A DNA stretch of 43,944 bases from a virus, in IMG/VR virus record IMGVR_UViG_3300025266_000009, positions 1 through 43,944 of that record; one strand, given 5' to 3'. Under the pieces are notes generated by a model. The model was given only the letters and a program-made list of their open reading frames with translations, was not told where the DNA came from and searched no databases. Position 1 is the first letter of the stretch; each line of letters opens with the position of its first letter. This document shows positions 25,701 through 33,048 of this stretch, one piece after another. Position numbers and translations under genes: made by a program.

Positions 25701-28700
25701 ATGCCCTTTGGCCCCGCAAGTTCAGATGCTTTAAACTTAATTCAACAGGGAATCATTCCGGTTCTTGGCGGTAAAGTTCCCGTGCTGTCTGGTTCGTATA
25801 TGGGCAAAAGCATTATTGGTGAAAAAGAAGTTACGCATTATCGAAAGAGCCTTCGTAAAGCACAAGAGGATGTGTTCGGCGGCTTAGTCCCAGAGTTTGA
25901 TAAAGAAGTCAAAGCGCCCGGCTATGCTCTTGGTGGCCTTATAAACGTAGGAACTAAAGCAGTTACATCTTTAGGCAATAAAGTAATTTCTAAAATGTCT
26001 AAGAGCACTTTAGGAGCCGAAGAGTATGCTGATACAAACACAGCAATTTTAGAGGCCGCAACAGAAAACTATTTTACTCGTGAAACGCTTAGAGAAACAA
26101 GCGATAACATTGTAGACATAGCATACAGCCTAGAAGATTCAATGCTTTTTAGTCCCTATGATGATATGGATATTGCTTATTTAGACAGTAAAATATTTAC
26201 AGAAATTAGAAAAGATTATAAACCTATTGAAGAGCTTGAAAAACTTCCTGCATGGAAGAAAGCTATGGAAAGTACAACAAAACAAGAAGCTTTAACTAAC
26301 TGGACAGCCGCTCAAAAAGAGATGGGTTTTGATGAAGACCATCGGCATTATCTGGCTGAAGTTCAAGAGCAACTTGAAGAACGTGCAGACTTAGACCCTG
26401 ACGGTGAAATAGACTATGTCGTATCTGAGTCAGTTAATAAATTAAGACAGCTTTACGAAGAAGTTCACATTAAAACAAGCCCTGAAGAAGTAGCTAAGGC
26501 TAGTGAAAAAGGACTTGATGACTCTGAGCTAGACGCACTTCACGATTTTATTTCTATTACTGCTCGCAACAGGTTACCCAAACTGTCCGAGGTTGGTTCA
26601 GACAAGGTAGCTCGAAATGTACTTATTAAGATAGCTGCCGAAGGAGACATTGACCTTAATACTTTTAAGGCTCCAAAGTTGCAAGACAGTCTTGAGGATG
26701 AGTACCCTAAAATGCTGAGCGCTAATGAGCGTTTAGCTGCGAGTGAAGATTATCGTAAATTGTCAACTGAACAAGCCATGATGTTTCGTGCAGAAACAAG
26801 CTTTCAAAAAGCTCAATCGTTTATAGCGTTTTCGTTTGCACGAGAAACAGGCGTACATGTCGGCTCAGAAGGAGCTGCTCACGTAATTGCTATTCGAGGG
26901 CTGCCTGATACTAAAGCTAAGGAAGCTTTAAAAGATGCAGCAGACGCTAAGAGTTTAAATCGTGAAAGTGCTGGAGAAATGTTTAGCGACCCACGGCTCT
27001 TAGAAGAAGAAATGCCTGAAATATCTTTAAGAACTACCGTTGGAGAAGACGATATTCCTGATGATGTTAGAGGATATGGAACGCAAGGAGTTGCAGACGA
27101 GTACGAAGTACAAAACATTAAGCCTATTACAATGAATGCGGGTTACATTGATGTTCGGAACCCTCTGGAAATTAATACTGACCTTGCCGGGTGGGAAGCT
27201 GAAAGAATACTTTCTCCCGGTGGTGGCTGGGACGAGTTTTTTGAACCTGAAATTTCAATGAGAGGAGTAGAAATCACTAAGAAGCATGAAGCAAAGATTA
27301 ATGATTTAAGGGAACGCTCAGCAGAGTTTGAATATTTGTTTGTAGATGCCGATGTACAGGAAAACTATATTTCAATAGTAGACACTTATCGTTCTGACTT
27401 AAAAAGAAACAGCATTAACCGAGAGTTTAGAGAGCTTATAGAAGACTTAGGGTTTGATTCTATTAGATACCTCAATGAAGTAGAGCAGGGGTTTGTAAAT
27501 CAGAGCGAGTATTCTTATATTTTGTTTAGACCTGAGCAGTTTAAGTCTACTACTGCGCGTGTCTTTGACCCTAAAGACCCCAGACACGGAGCTGCTTCTG
27601 GCGGCTATATTGTAAAAGGGGGTGATACGCTAAGCCAAATCTCTTTAGACAAAGGCATTGAAGTTGAAGAGATAGCTAGACTTAACAACATTAAAGACAT
27701 CAATAAAATCTTTGAAGGTCAAGAGTTGAGATTTAGCGATAAGGCTCCAGACATGTTTACAGAACAAGCTGAAGTTGTTGCAACGTCTGAGCCTGTTCCA
27801 GAAATTGAAGTTGCTAAGGAAGGAATAGTAGATAGCGTTTTAAATAAAGTAAGCGGTGCTCAAGCGGATGTTACAGAGAGTATAACAGAAACTCTAGGCG
27901 GTGTCAAGGAAAATATTACAGAAACCTTTGATGAAGCTAAAGAATCTGTGACCAGCGGGGTAAGTAAAACCCTCTCAGCGCTTAGGAAGATGGTGAGCAC
28001 TGACTTTAGTTCTAAGGGACGTACAGCAGAAAACACTGCTGGAACTACAGAAGCTCCTAGACCTACATCATTGATGGGTGATATGACTATGGAGCAAGTG
28101 CGTGAAGCTAACGCTCCAGAAGCTCCTGACTTGTCTGACACTAAACTACCAGACCTTGATTTTAGTTCTGAAGGACGTACAGCAGAAAACATGACTAATG
28201 CTGTAAGTACAGAAGACTCTGAAATAACACTGCCTAAGTTAGATATTGAAGGTATACGAGAAGCTGTGTCAACTCCAGACCCTGACCTATCTAATACGCC
28301 TAGAGTTATACGCAACATACAACGTACCCTTGTAGCCGGAGTTAATGTTATACCTGAAAATGCTTTGTTATATACTCGATACATGTTAGGCAATAAGCTT
28401 GGATTAGACATGCAGGCTTCTGATGTTCGTGTTGAAAAGTTTGGCACTAAACAGCAGGATGTGCTTAGAGCTACAATAGAAAATGCAATAAAAGCAGGTA
28501 GAACATCTGTTAAGTATTCTGATTTTCCAGATATGAAAAGCGGAGAAAGGCCAGACAGATTCTATAAAGCTCAAAGAGAAAGTCAGTCATTAGTAGACTT
28601 GGCCGTTACATCTCTAAAAGACCCTGTGTTTGAAATGTTCACAACTATTGGTGTATTTAATTTTAAAGACTTGGGTGAAGGAAAGTATGAAATTCTTCCT

Positions 28701-28850
28701 GACAAATATGATTTTAGTAAAGCTAAAAGCGGCGGGGAAAATAGAAAAGAAGCTATAGATGCTTATGGTAAACTCACTCACGCTGCTCAAGATATTAGCG
28801 AAGACTCTTCTAAAAGATATACATTTAATGTACGAGGCGTATTAATATGA
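22713..28850 (+). CDS. Giant internal virion/ejection protein with ART-like and LysM domains
   Basis: A 2045-residue protein, the largest in the window. Residues about 145-260 are Gly/Ala-rich and hydrophobic (GVLGSLFATPATGGVSAVAG). Residues 300-1100 are helical and contain SILFQLLSYPAAFTNTVLKG near 890, similar to large podovirus internal proteins of the T7 gp16 type. Residues about 1370-1615 look like an ADP-ribosyltransferase of the phage polyvalent-protein class: ARETGVHVGSEGAAHVI (His1382), AGYIDVRNPLEINTDLAGWE, LIEDLGFDSIRYLNEVE, YSYILFRPEQFKS, then VFDPKDP. A LysM domain follows at about 1631-1676 (YIVKGGDTLSQISLDKG). A linker with a repeated DFSSKGRTAEN segment leads to a C-terminal module of unknown role. 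Confidence 0.8.
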   Translation: MSKTFSDYLNESPDASSEYLTESQKLSSDNSIIPEGYSVTDFEEDASVQVAFDKVTDYLSEHRGLGSALIDQATIGKQTDIPEFLRDDVARIGSPLSKANILKDAPEEVKAAYRLMQDRFNAAELSGAGEWASAVGDYGADVLFNPETIGVLGSLFATPATGGVSAVAGVATRKVAQQGARSVLANAIRATKAAQTANPYKAVAGIGAIYGGAGSHVAQELDLAIGQKDEYSIMETAQGVGIGALAGMGLYGAGSKIGNRYFRDASTPRKEPSKEVGAALYDDALDGEFIPASGGTLVDEALRLGGPEGSTAKVVDGSDSLNAAAKKFADDLGGGEKTQKEILRMIRAAADSEDTAENVTNRVKQGLHTIASDLSGNFFGKAAGVLSPITGLSGTAAQLQKKLSHEFGIKYKVQDKIVEKDLSEVQREVTGKFNDRFRAIVEDISLHSAKGTLAEEMNAALMLSVRSSKPIKHSGFDSVTNKAINKAAAGVKTLYSDMGVQLEKIGVIDKLVENYVPRMWSRTAIEKNKKGLMDLFESKGNMSKGDARRTVDSMLDVQNQVDSGGSGGYFFSSKRKLNDIAEDADFQEFLNDDILGSLHAYTFQAGKSIAKHRVLGVKNFDEFKGFYINRIRKELEEKGETFSAKQEKQVEMLYRTATGEGLERYGKTAQDVADTYSFVNRVSMLGLATLSSLTEVFLNIGKAGVRNSAKGLGEAIEVSFKSLTKDLETNLVTNNKLTVTEAMAEMRQFSIHIDQAMAQVGDRLSGDALVNERLQNASNKFFRLNMLDQWTKFVQAASFSSGKHMISENIEKLAANGTRKLDSSMQVRAGELAELGIDYKKAIDWQKAGANTDDDFYKSSVLGGVARYTNSVVLQPTAMSGLKPLLYSNPKTSILFQLLSYPAAFTNTVLKGAAKSLTKAPVRNGAKLIPAALIMTGMSRWTNYLRTNGESERGKDLDEVLYNSVARWGGNGLLLDSFNRAKTSAKYSGSALSYATMPFGPASSDALNLIQQGIIPVLGGKVPVLSGSYMGKSIIGEKEVTHYRKSLRKAQEDVFGGLVPEFDKEVKAPGYALGGLINVGTKAVTSLGNKVISKMSKSTLGAEEYADTNTAILEAATENYFTRETLRETSDNIVDIAYSLEDSMLFSPYDDMDIAYLDSKIFTEIRKDYKPIEELEKLPAWKKAMESTTKQEALTNWTAAQKEMGFDEDHRHYLAEVQEQLEERADLDPDGEIDYVVSESVNKLRQLYEEVHIKTSPEEVAKASEKGLDDSELDALHDFISITARNRLPKLSEVGSDKVARNVLIKIAAEGDIDLNTFKAPKLQDSLEDEYPKMLSANERLAASEDYRKLSTEQAMMFRAETSFQKAQSFIAFSFARETGVHVGSEGAAHVIAIRGLPDTKAKEALKDAADAKSLNRESAGEMFSDPRLLEEEMPEISLRTTVGEDDIPDDVRGYGTQGVADEYEVQNIKPITMNAGYIDVRNPLEINTDLAGWEAERILSPGGGWDEFFEPEISMRGVEITKKHEAKINDLRERSAEFEYLFVDADVQENYISIVDTYRSDLKRNSINREFRELIEDLGFDSIRYLNEVEQGFVNQSEYSYILFRPEQFKSTTARVFDPKDPRHGAASGGYIVKGGDTLSQISLDKGIEVEEIARLNNIKDINKIFEGQELRFSDKAPDMFTEQAEVVATSEPVPEIEVAKEGIVDSVLNKVSGAQADVTESITETLGGVKENITETFDEAKESVTSGVSKTLSALRKMVSTDFSSKGRTAENTAGTTEAPRPTSLMGDMTMEQVREANAPEAPDLSDTKLPDLDFSSEGRTAENMTNAVSTEDSEITLPKLDIEGIREAVSTPDPDLSNTPRVIRNIQRTLVAGVNVIPENALLYTRYMLGNKLGLDMQASDVRVEKFGTKQQDVLRATIENAIKAGRTSVKYSDFPDMKSGERPDRFYKAQRESQSLVDLAVTSLKDPVFEMFTTIGVFNFKDLGEGKYEILPDKYDFSKAKSGGENRKEAIDAYGKLTHAAQDISEDSSKRYTFNVRGVLI

Positions 28851-29209
28851 GTGAATTCAAATACTTTAAACTAGAAGACTTTAATTGCCAAGAAACTGGC
28901 GAGAACGAAATGTCAAGGGACTTTATACACAAGCTTGACGAACTGCGGGAGGCGTGTGGCTTTCCGTTTATTATAACGAGCGGTTACAGAAGTCCAAATC
29001 ACTCCATTGAAAAACGTAAGGAGAAAGCAGGAACACATGGTCAAGGTATTGCATCAGACATTAAAATTAGTTCGGCACAACAGAGGTACACGATTGTTAA
29101 GGAAGCTATCAAGATGGGATTTGGAGGCATTGGAATACACAGTGTCTTTGTCCATATTGATAACCGCTCTCGGAGTGGTGATAAACCTCCTGTAATGTGG
29201 TTGTATTGA
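28847..29209 (+). CDS. Endolysin, peptidase M15 family
   Basis: A 120-residue enzyme that should cut the peptide cross-links of peptidoglycan at lysis. It has the M15 zinc site: ITSGYRSP at residues 43-50, THGQGIASDI with His64 and Asp71, and FVHIDNR with His103. Together His64, Asp71 and His103 are the expected metal ligands, and Asp105 is near the catalytic position. There is no signal peptide, so it needs a holin, and a three-TM holin gene follows 11 bases later. The length is typical for the short M15_3 type. The ATG overlaps the stop of the giant internal protein gene by four bases. Confidence 0.88.
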   Translation: MSEFKYFKLEDFNCQETGENEMSRDFIHKLDELREACGFPFIITSGYRSPNHSIEKRKEKAGTHGQGIASDIKISSAQQRYTIVKEAIKMGFGGIGIHSVFVHIDNRSRSGDKPPVMWLY

Positions 29210-29219
29210 GGGGTAGTAT

Positions 29220-29624
29220 ATGAGTATTTTAAGTTCACTGATTGGCCCTGTTACTGGGCTGCTTGATAAGTTTATAGAGGATAAAGACGCTAAGAATGCA
29301 ATTGCTTTCCAGATTTCAACGATGGCAGAGAAACACGCACAGGAACTTGCGAAGGGTCAGCTTGAAGTCAATAAGGTTGAGGCGGCACACAAGAACATGT
29401 TTGTTGCTGGCTGGCGGCCTGCTGTGGGTTGGGTATGCGTGGCTGGCATGGCGGGTAACTTCATTGTTATCCCGATGGCTAATTTTGCGTTGGCTCTATC
29501 CGATTCTGACATCGTCATACCGCTGGTAGCTTTGTCTGAAATGATGCCGGTGTTGATGGGCATGTTAGGCTTAGGAGCTATGCGTACAGTAGAAAAATCT
29601 AAAGGCGTACAGAGGGAAAAGTAA
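29220..29624 (+). CDS. Holin, three-TM (GTA_holin-like) family
   Basis: A 134-residue membrane protein directly after the endolysin gene with GAGGGG before its ATG. The N-terminal 55 residues are helical and charged (DKFIEDKDAKNAIAFQISTM, EKHAQELAKGQLEVNK). A WRPAVGWVCVAGMAGNF segment begins the membrane part and is followed by further hydrophobic spans around residues 78-92 and 98-121. The WRP-x-x-GW motif is typical of the 3TM holin family also found in gene transfer agents. It should form the inner membrane holes that release the endolysin. The tail is basic. Confidence 0.82.
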   Translation: MSILSSLIGPVTGLLDKFIEDKDAKNAIAFQISTMAEKHAQELAKGQLEVNKVEAAHKNMFVAGWRPAVGWVCVAGMAGNFIVIPMANFALALSDSDIVIPLVALSEMMPVLMGMLGLGAMRTVEKSKGVQREK

Positions 29625-29625
29625 G

Positions 29626-29808
29626 ATGGCAGCTAAAAAGAAATCAACAGTAAACGCAGCAGGAAACTATACCAAGCCTACTATGCGAAAGAACTTGTTT
29701 AATAAAATCAAGGCGAGTACAAAAGGCGGTAGCGCAGGTCAGTGGTCAGCACGTAAAGCTCAGATGCTTGCAAAAGAATATAAAGCTAAAGGAGGTGGAT
29801 ACAAATGA
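29626..29808 (+). CDS. Small basic protein, KGGxAGQWSARKAQ type
   Basis: A 60-residue, lysine-rich protein that starts one base after the holin stop. It contains KPTMRKNLFNKIKASTKGG and then GQWSARKAQMLAKEYKAKGG. I recall this pattern as the N-terminal part of a small family found in phages and giant viruses (DUF5872-like), where it is often followed in the same chain by a segment like the protein encoded at 29978-30232. Here the two parts are separate genes with another gene between them. Function is unknown; the charge suggests nucleic acid binding. The stop overlaps the next ATG (ATGA). Confidence 0.7.
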   Translation: MAAKKKSTVNAAGNYTKPTMRKNLFNKIKASTKGGSAGQWSARKAQMLAKEYKAKGGGYK

Positions 29809-29978
29809 AAGGCGTAAATCATTATAAGAAAGATGGAACACTATATACTGGAAGCAACCATAAAATGCCTGACGGTTCTCTGCACTCTGGGAAAACTCAC
29901 GGCAAGACAAGTGTAAAGTTATTTCATTTAAAAGACCTGTCTGACACCGCTAAGAAAAAAGCTAGGAAGAAAAAATAA
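29805..29978 (+). CDS. Small basic protein of a conserved phage type
   Basis: A 57-residue gene beginning MKGVNHYKKDGTLYTGSNHK and continuing MPDGSLHSGKTHGKTSVKLF, then a Lys-rich end (TAKKKARKKK). Its ATG overlaps the previous stop by four bases and its TAA overlaps the next ATG (TAATG), so it is locked into the cluster. GGAGGT at 29791-29796 gives a good ribosome site. The HKMPxGxLHxGKTH pattern recurs in small phage proteins that I have seen next to DUF5872-like genes. Function is unknown. Confidence 0.75.
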   Translation: MKGVNHYKKDGTLYTGSNHKMPDGSLHSGKTHGKTSVKLFHLKDLSDTAKKKARKKK

Positions 29979-30232
29979 TGGCGCTCGCAAAGTCCCAGAA
30001 GTCTCTAAAGAAGTGGACTAAAGAAGAGTGGGGTACTAAGTCAGGTAAGCCGAGCACTCAAGGTAAGAAGGCAACAGGTGAGCGTTACCTGCCTAAGAAG
30101 GCTATTAAGGCTTTGACACCGGCACAGTATGCAGCCACAACTAAAAAGAAAAAGGCCGATACAGCCAAAGGAAAACAGCATAGCGCCCAGCCTAAGAAGA
30201 TTGCAAAGAAAACAAGGAGCTACAGAAAATGA
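29978..30232 (+). CDS. Small basic protein, DUF5872-like C-terminal part
   Basis: An 84-residue protein with about one residue in three Lys or Arg. It contains LKKWTKEEWGTKSGKPSTQG, then KATGERYLPKKAIKALTPAQ and ends with a QPKKIAKKTRSYRK tail. I recognise this as a DUF5872-like segment, known in phages and large DNA viruses without a proven function. It is coupled to both neighbours by overlapping start and stop codons. A role in DNA binding or condensation is suggested only by charge. Confidence 0.72.
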   Translation: MALAKSQKSLKKWTKEEWGTKSGKPSTQGKKATGERYLPKKAIKALTPAQYAATTKKKKADTAKGKQHSAQPKKIAKKTRSYRK

Positions 30233-30510
30233 AAGACAGTAAGCTAACCAACGCAGGAGTAAGCGGCTATAACAAACCGAAGCGCACACCTAAGCACCCG
30301 AAGAAAAGTCATGTGGTTGTGGCAAAAGAAGGAGATAAGGTTAAGACAATCCGTTTCGGAGAACAAGGAGCCAGTACAGCAGGTAAGCCCAAGGCCGGTG
30401 AATCAGAAACAATGAAGAAGAAGCGAGCAAGTTTTAAAGCCCGTCATGGTAAGAATATAAAGAAGGGTAAGATGTCTGCGGCTTACTGGGCAGATAAAGT
30501 TAAGTGGTAG
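30229..30510 (+). CDS. Small basic protein, RHGKNIKKGKMSAAYWA type
   Basis: A 93-residue basic protein that ends the plus-strand block. It has NKPKRTPKHPKKSHVVVAKE, then KVKTIRFGEQGASTAGKPK and a C-terminal FKARHGKNIKKGKMSAAYWA before the final DKVKW. This is a widespread small phage and environmental virus family, which I recall as carrying a DUF label but no function. The ATG overlaps the previous stop by four bases with AAGGAG upstream. A hairpin follows eight bases after its stop, where the two gene arms meet. Confidence 0.72.
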   Translation: MKDSKLTNAGVSGYNKPKRTPKHPKKSHVVVAKEGDKVKTIRFGEQGASTAGKPKAGESETMKKKRASFKARHGKNIKKGKMSAAYWADKVKW

Positions 30511-30518
30511 TATGCAGT

Positions 30519-30548
30519 TGGGGACTTCGCTGTATGTTGAAGTCCCCA
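30519..30548. terminator. Hairpin between the converging gene arms
   Basis: TGGGGACTTC (30519-30528) and GAAGTCCCCA (30539-30548) form a perfect ten-pair stem with a ten-base loop. It is the only strong hairpin in the 60 bases between the last plus-strand stop and the last minus-strand stop. No T run follows on either strand, so it may stop transcription with help, or protect both mRNA ends. Its symmetry suits a bidirectional barrier. The flanks also carry an ATGCAGT direct repeat. Confidence 0.55.
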
Positions 30549-30570
30549 GTCATGCAGTATATGAAACAGT

Positions 30571-30792
30571 TTAAACAGTTGAGAAGGCTGTCAGTTCTCT
30601 CTCCAAGAACTCATGCATCTTCTCTAGCTTAGGCTTAGCGTCACGGATAATCTTACGCAACAACACAAGCTCATCCCCCTTAAACACTTCGTGCAGCCGG
30701 TCTTCAGGGAGGCCACCCATCTCTGTTAGGATGGCCCCTGAATGGTTAACGATAATTCTAAACGATAGTATATTAGCTTCCTTTGCTTTCAT
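30571..30792 (-). CDS. Hypothetical protein after the RNR gene
   Basis: A 73-residue protein with AGGAG seven bases before its ATG. It reads MKAKEANILSFRIIVNHSG, then LPEDRLHEVFKGDELVLLRK and a C-terminal helix (KPKLEKMHEFLERELTAF). It is the last gene of the minus-strand arm, nine bases after the ribonucleotide reductase stop. I recognise no family. Coupling to the RNR gene hints at a link with nucleotide supply but does not prove one. Confidence 0.65.
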   Translation of the reverse strand: MKAKEANILSFRIIVNHSGAILTEMGGLPEDRLHEVFKGDELVLLRKIIRDAKPKLEKMHEFLERELTAFSTV

Positions 30793-30801
30793 GTATATCT
30801 C

Positions 30802-32682
30802 CTATACTATCTCACAAGCCCCACCGGTACAAGCCAGCTCTTGAGAGCCTGTGGTGTTGTCTTCAGTTTCAAAGTAACCAAGGTCAGTCCAGTTAACACC
30901 TACTGGCATCGCTGACGTTAGCTTGTCGTATTCTTCTACAGTAATCTCTTCATAAGGAGCCTGTTGATATGTGTGGTCGCTGACGGGTAGAAGGCTAATG
31001 CCACTACAGATGTCAAAGTTATCCCATATCCACTGCGCTACTTGAAGGAACTCACTGTCCGTGTAGTAAACTGTGATGCTTGGCTTGTGCTCACACCAGT
31101 GGTTCTGGTAAGTCTTCCACAAAGCTAACTGCTCCATGGCTCCTACCATCTTTACTGTTGTGCTACCCTTCGGAGCCTTTACAGGAAACCCAAAGACTAA
31201 CGATGACTCTGACATAACGTCTTGTTCAACGGGAAATCCTGCTGCTGACATGAAGGCTGCAAGCGGGTCTTTCTTGTCTGAACGGACACGACGAATGTAA
31301 TAATCAGAGAAGCGAGGATGGATGCCACTAGCACTATCAACAAGCTGAGAAACAGTACCAGATGGCTTAACAGCAGTAACAGCCGTAGACTGGTTAATTC
31401 CAAGCTTAGCAGCCCATTTCTTGTTGGTCTTAATTGCAACATCTCTTACGTTCTCCAATACTACTTGACAGTGTGGTGAGTCAGCTCGGCTCAATAGTTC
31501 GTTGTCCATGATGCCGGTCATGCTTACACCCAGCAAGGCTTCTTCTTCAGTGTTCTTCTTCCAAATGTTCCGAAGGTAACGGAAGTCTGTAAGCGTTGCT
31601 TGAAGAGTACCGATGATAGCAGCTACTTCTGCTTTAGCCATTAGTGTTTCTTCAGTATCGTCTGCACGTACTACAATCTCTGAGAGGTTGCAAAACTGGT
31701 TACTGCGTAAAATTATCTCACTGCAAGGATTAGTTCCGAAGTCATGGTTAGGGTCACGGCGACCATTACGTGCTGCAATCTTCTGTGCTGCTACACGACT
31801 AAACAAACCCCGCTCGCCAGCTTTAGACTCATACAGTGTCTGCATCTCATTCAAGAAAGCCTCGAAGTCTGGCTTCTCTGTGTAAGCTACAGAGTTGTTA
31901 GCAAGTCTACGGTGACCTTCATTCTCCCACCATGCACCTGACTTAGCTTTAGCCATACGTCCATCAGACAGATTAGATAAGCTGATGAGTGCAGAACGTC
32001 TAACACCACCCACAACTACAATGTCAGCAATCTTACACACTACATCGTGACACTCAATGCTTGTTAGCTTACGACCTTCAGCCTTCTTGAAGATGTTAAC
32101 ACAGAAGTGGAACAAGTCATCTAGTGGTTGTGGGCCTGATGCTCTACCGCCAAAGGTTTCTAGTCGTGCGCCAGCTTCTCGAACACCGGTCATGTCCCAC
32201 TTAGGAATCTTACCAGCGTACAACATAGCAATCAACTCACGGAACGCTGAAGCCCAGCCCACCTTACTGTCGCCTACTACAATGGTAGTGTCGGTCGGGT
32301 GGAATGACTCAGCAACTACAGGAAGCTTAACGATGAAGTTACGCTCAACACTAAACCCTACACCCGTACCGCACATCAACACGTACATTAGCTCATCAAA
32401 GCTGCGGGGCGAATCAATTGCCAGATACGAACAGTTAAACCCTGCTACGTTATCCTTGTCAAGCGCAACACCTGCTGTCATAAGGCAGCGCATTGATGGC
32501 ATTACTTCGAGGCTGTGAATAGAGTTGTATAGTTTCTCTGCTGTCTTCTTGTCAATCTGTCCACGGTTAGACCAGAAGTCTACATAACGCTGTACTGTTT
32601 CTTCCCATGTCTCACGGCGGCCAAGCTCAGGCATCCATCGTGCATAGCGGCTCTTGTGTATAAACTGTTGGTACTGTTCCAT
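30802..32682 (-). CDS. nrdJ: Class II (adenosylcobalamin-dependent) ribonucleotide reductase
   Basis: A 626-residue monomeric class II reductase that makes deoxyribonucleotides for phage replication, using coenzyme B12 and no oxygen. The key cysteines can all be placed: Cys84 in FNCSYLAI and Cys331 in QFCNLSEI as the active-site redox pair, Cys320 in NPCSEI as the thiyl radical site with Glu322, and Cys618/Cys623 in the CTGGACEIV tail as the re-reducing pair. The 11-residue gap between Cys320 and Cys331 and the five-residue gap in the tail equal those in the Lactobacillus leichmannii enzyme (739 residues). It is shorter than that enzyme. AAGGA lies nine bases before its ATG. Confidence 0.95.
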   Translation of the reverse strand: MEQYQQFIHKSRYARWMPELGRRETWEETVQRYVDFWSNRGQIDKKTAEKLYNSIHSLEVMPSMRCLMTAGVALDKDNVAGFNCSYLAIDSPRSFDELMYVLMCGTGVGFSVERNFIVKLPVVAESFHPTDTTIVVGDSKVGWASAFRELIAMLYAGKIPKWDMTGVREAGARLETFGGRASGPQPLDDLFHFCVNIFKKAEGRKLTSIECHDVVCKIADIVVVGGVRRSALISLSNLSDGRMAKAKSGAWWENEGHRRLANNSVAYTEKPDFEAFLNEMQTLYESKAGERGLFSRVAAQKIAARNGRRDPNHDFGTNPCSEIILRSNQFCNLSEIVVRADDTEETLMAKAEVAAIIGTLQATLTDFRYLRNIWKKNTEEEALLGVSMTGIMDNELLSRADSPHCQVVLENVRDVAIKTNKKWAAKLGINQSTAVTAVKPSGTVSQLVDSASGIHPRFSDYYIRRVRSDKKDPLAAFMSAAGFPVEQDVMSESSLVFGFPVKAPKGSTTVKMVGAMEQLALWKTYQNHWCEHKPSITVYYTDSEFLQVAQWIWDNFDICSGISLLPVSDHTYQQAPYEEITVEEYDKLTSAMPVGVNWTDLGYFETEDNTTGSQELACTGGACEIV

Positions 32683-32858
32683 TAATCTTTATCCTTTAAC
32701 ATAGGGTGGGTGAGTGTAACTATCTTCCATACATCTGAGTAGAAGTCGTACACATCTTGTCTGTTCTCATAAACTATAACCGCAGGTACATAGACTGGAG
32801 AGATTATAAAATAACCTAACGCTTTAGCCACAAACTTTATCTTATACAGCATCTTCAT
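32682..32858 (-). CDS. Small membrane protein upstream of nrdJ
   Basis: A 58-residue frame not longer than many noise ORFs, but locked into the operon. Its TAA overlaps the nrdJ ATG (TAATG), and its start overlaps the end of the gene upstream. The first ATG is at 32858 and a second at 32852; GGAGG is two or eight bases ahead, so 32852 has the better spacing. The product starts MKMLYKIKFVAKALGYFIIS, has one hydrophobic segment (residues about 8-30), then a polar tail (YENRQDVYDFYSDVWKIV). Function unknown. Confidence 0.6.
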   Translation of the reverse strand: MKMLYKIKFVAKALGYFIISPVYVPAVIVYENRQDVYDFYSDVWKIVTLTHPMLKDKD

Positions 32859-33048
32859 CGTCCTCCCAAACTCTACCGGCAGTTATAACAAAGAACGGGA
32901 TAAGTAGTACCAGCCCATCAAATGCCATTGCGGTCATTTCGTTGTTTCGTATAGCCCAAACTGGGCGGCTATCACACGACTCTAAATCTAGGCCGATACC
33001 GAAGCGGAACTCAACGCTCCATAGCATGTTCATAAATGTTCCAGTCAT
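32842..33048 (-). CDS. Small protein with one membrane segment
   Basis: A 68-residue protein reading MTGTFMNMLWSVEFRFGIGL at its start, with AGG about nine bases before ATG 33048. A second ATG at residue 6 also has GGAA near it. Residues about 42-59 are hydrophobic (AFDGLVLLIPFFVITAG) and the tail is acidic (EDDEDAV). It overlaps the upstream basic gene by 38 bases and the downstream gene by 17. I know small phage proteins with a similar FGIGFxLE-type start, but no function. Confidence 0.6.
   Translation of the reverse strand: MTGTFMNMLWSVEFRFGIGLDLESCDSRPVWAIRNNEMTAMAFDGLVLLIPFFVITAGRVWEDDEDAV

Noticed and set aside
27860-28447. 195-codon minus-strand frame inside the giant internal protein gene
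   Set aside because: Ser/Val-rich antisense reading with no start signal; the sense frame has clear domains on both sides.
30519-30548. Classical rho-independent terminator between the arms
   Set aside because: The stem is strong but no T run follows on either strand, so only a general hairpin or barrier role is claimed.
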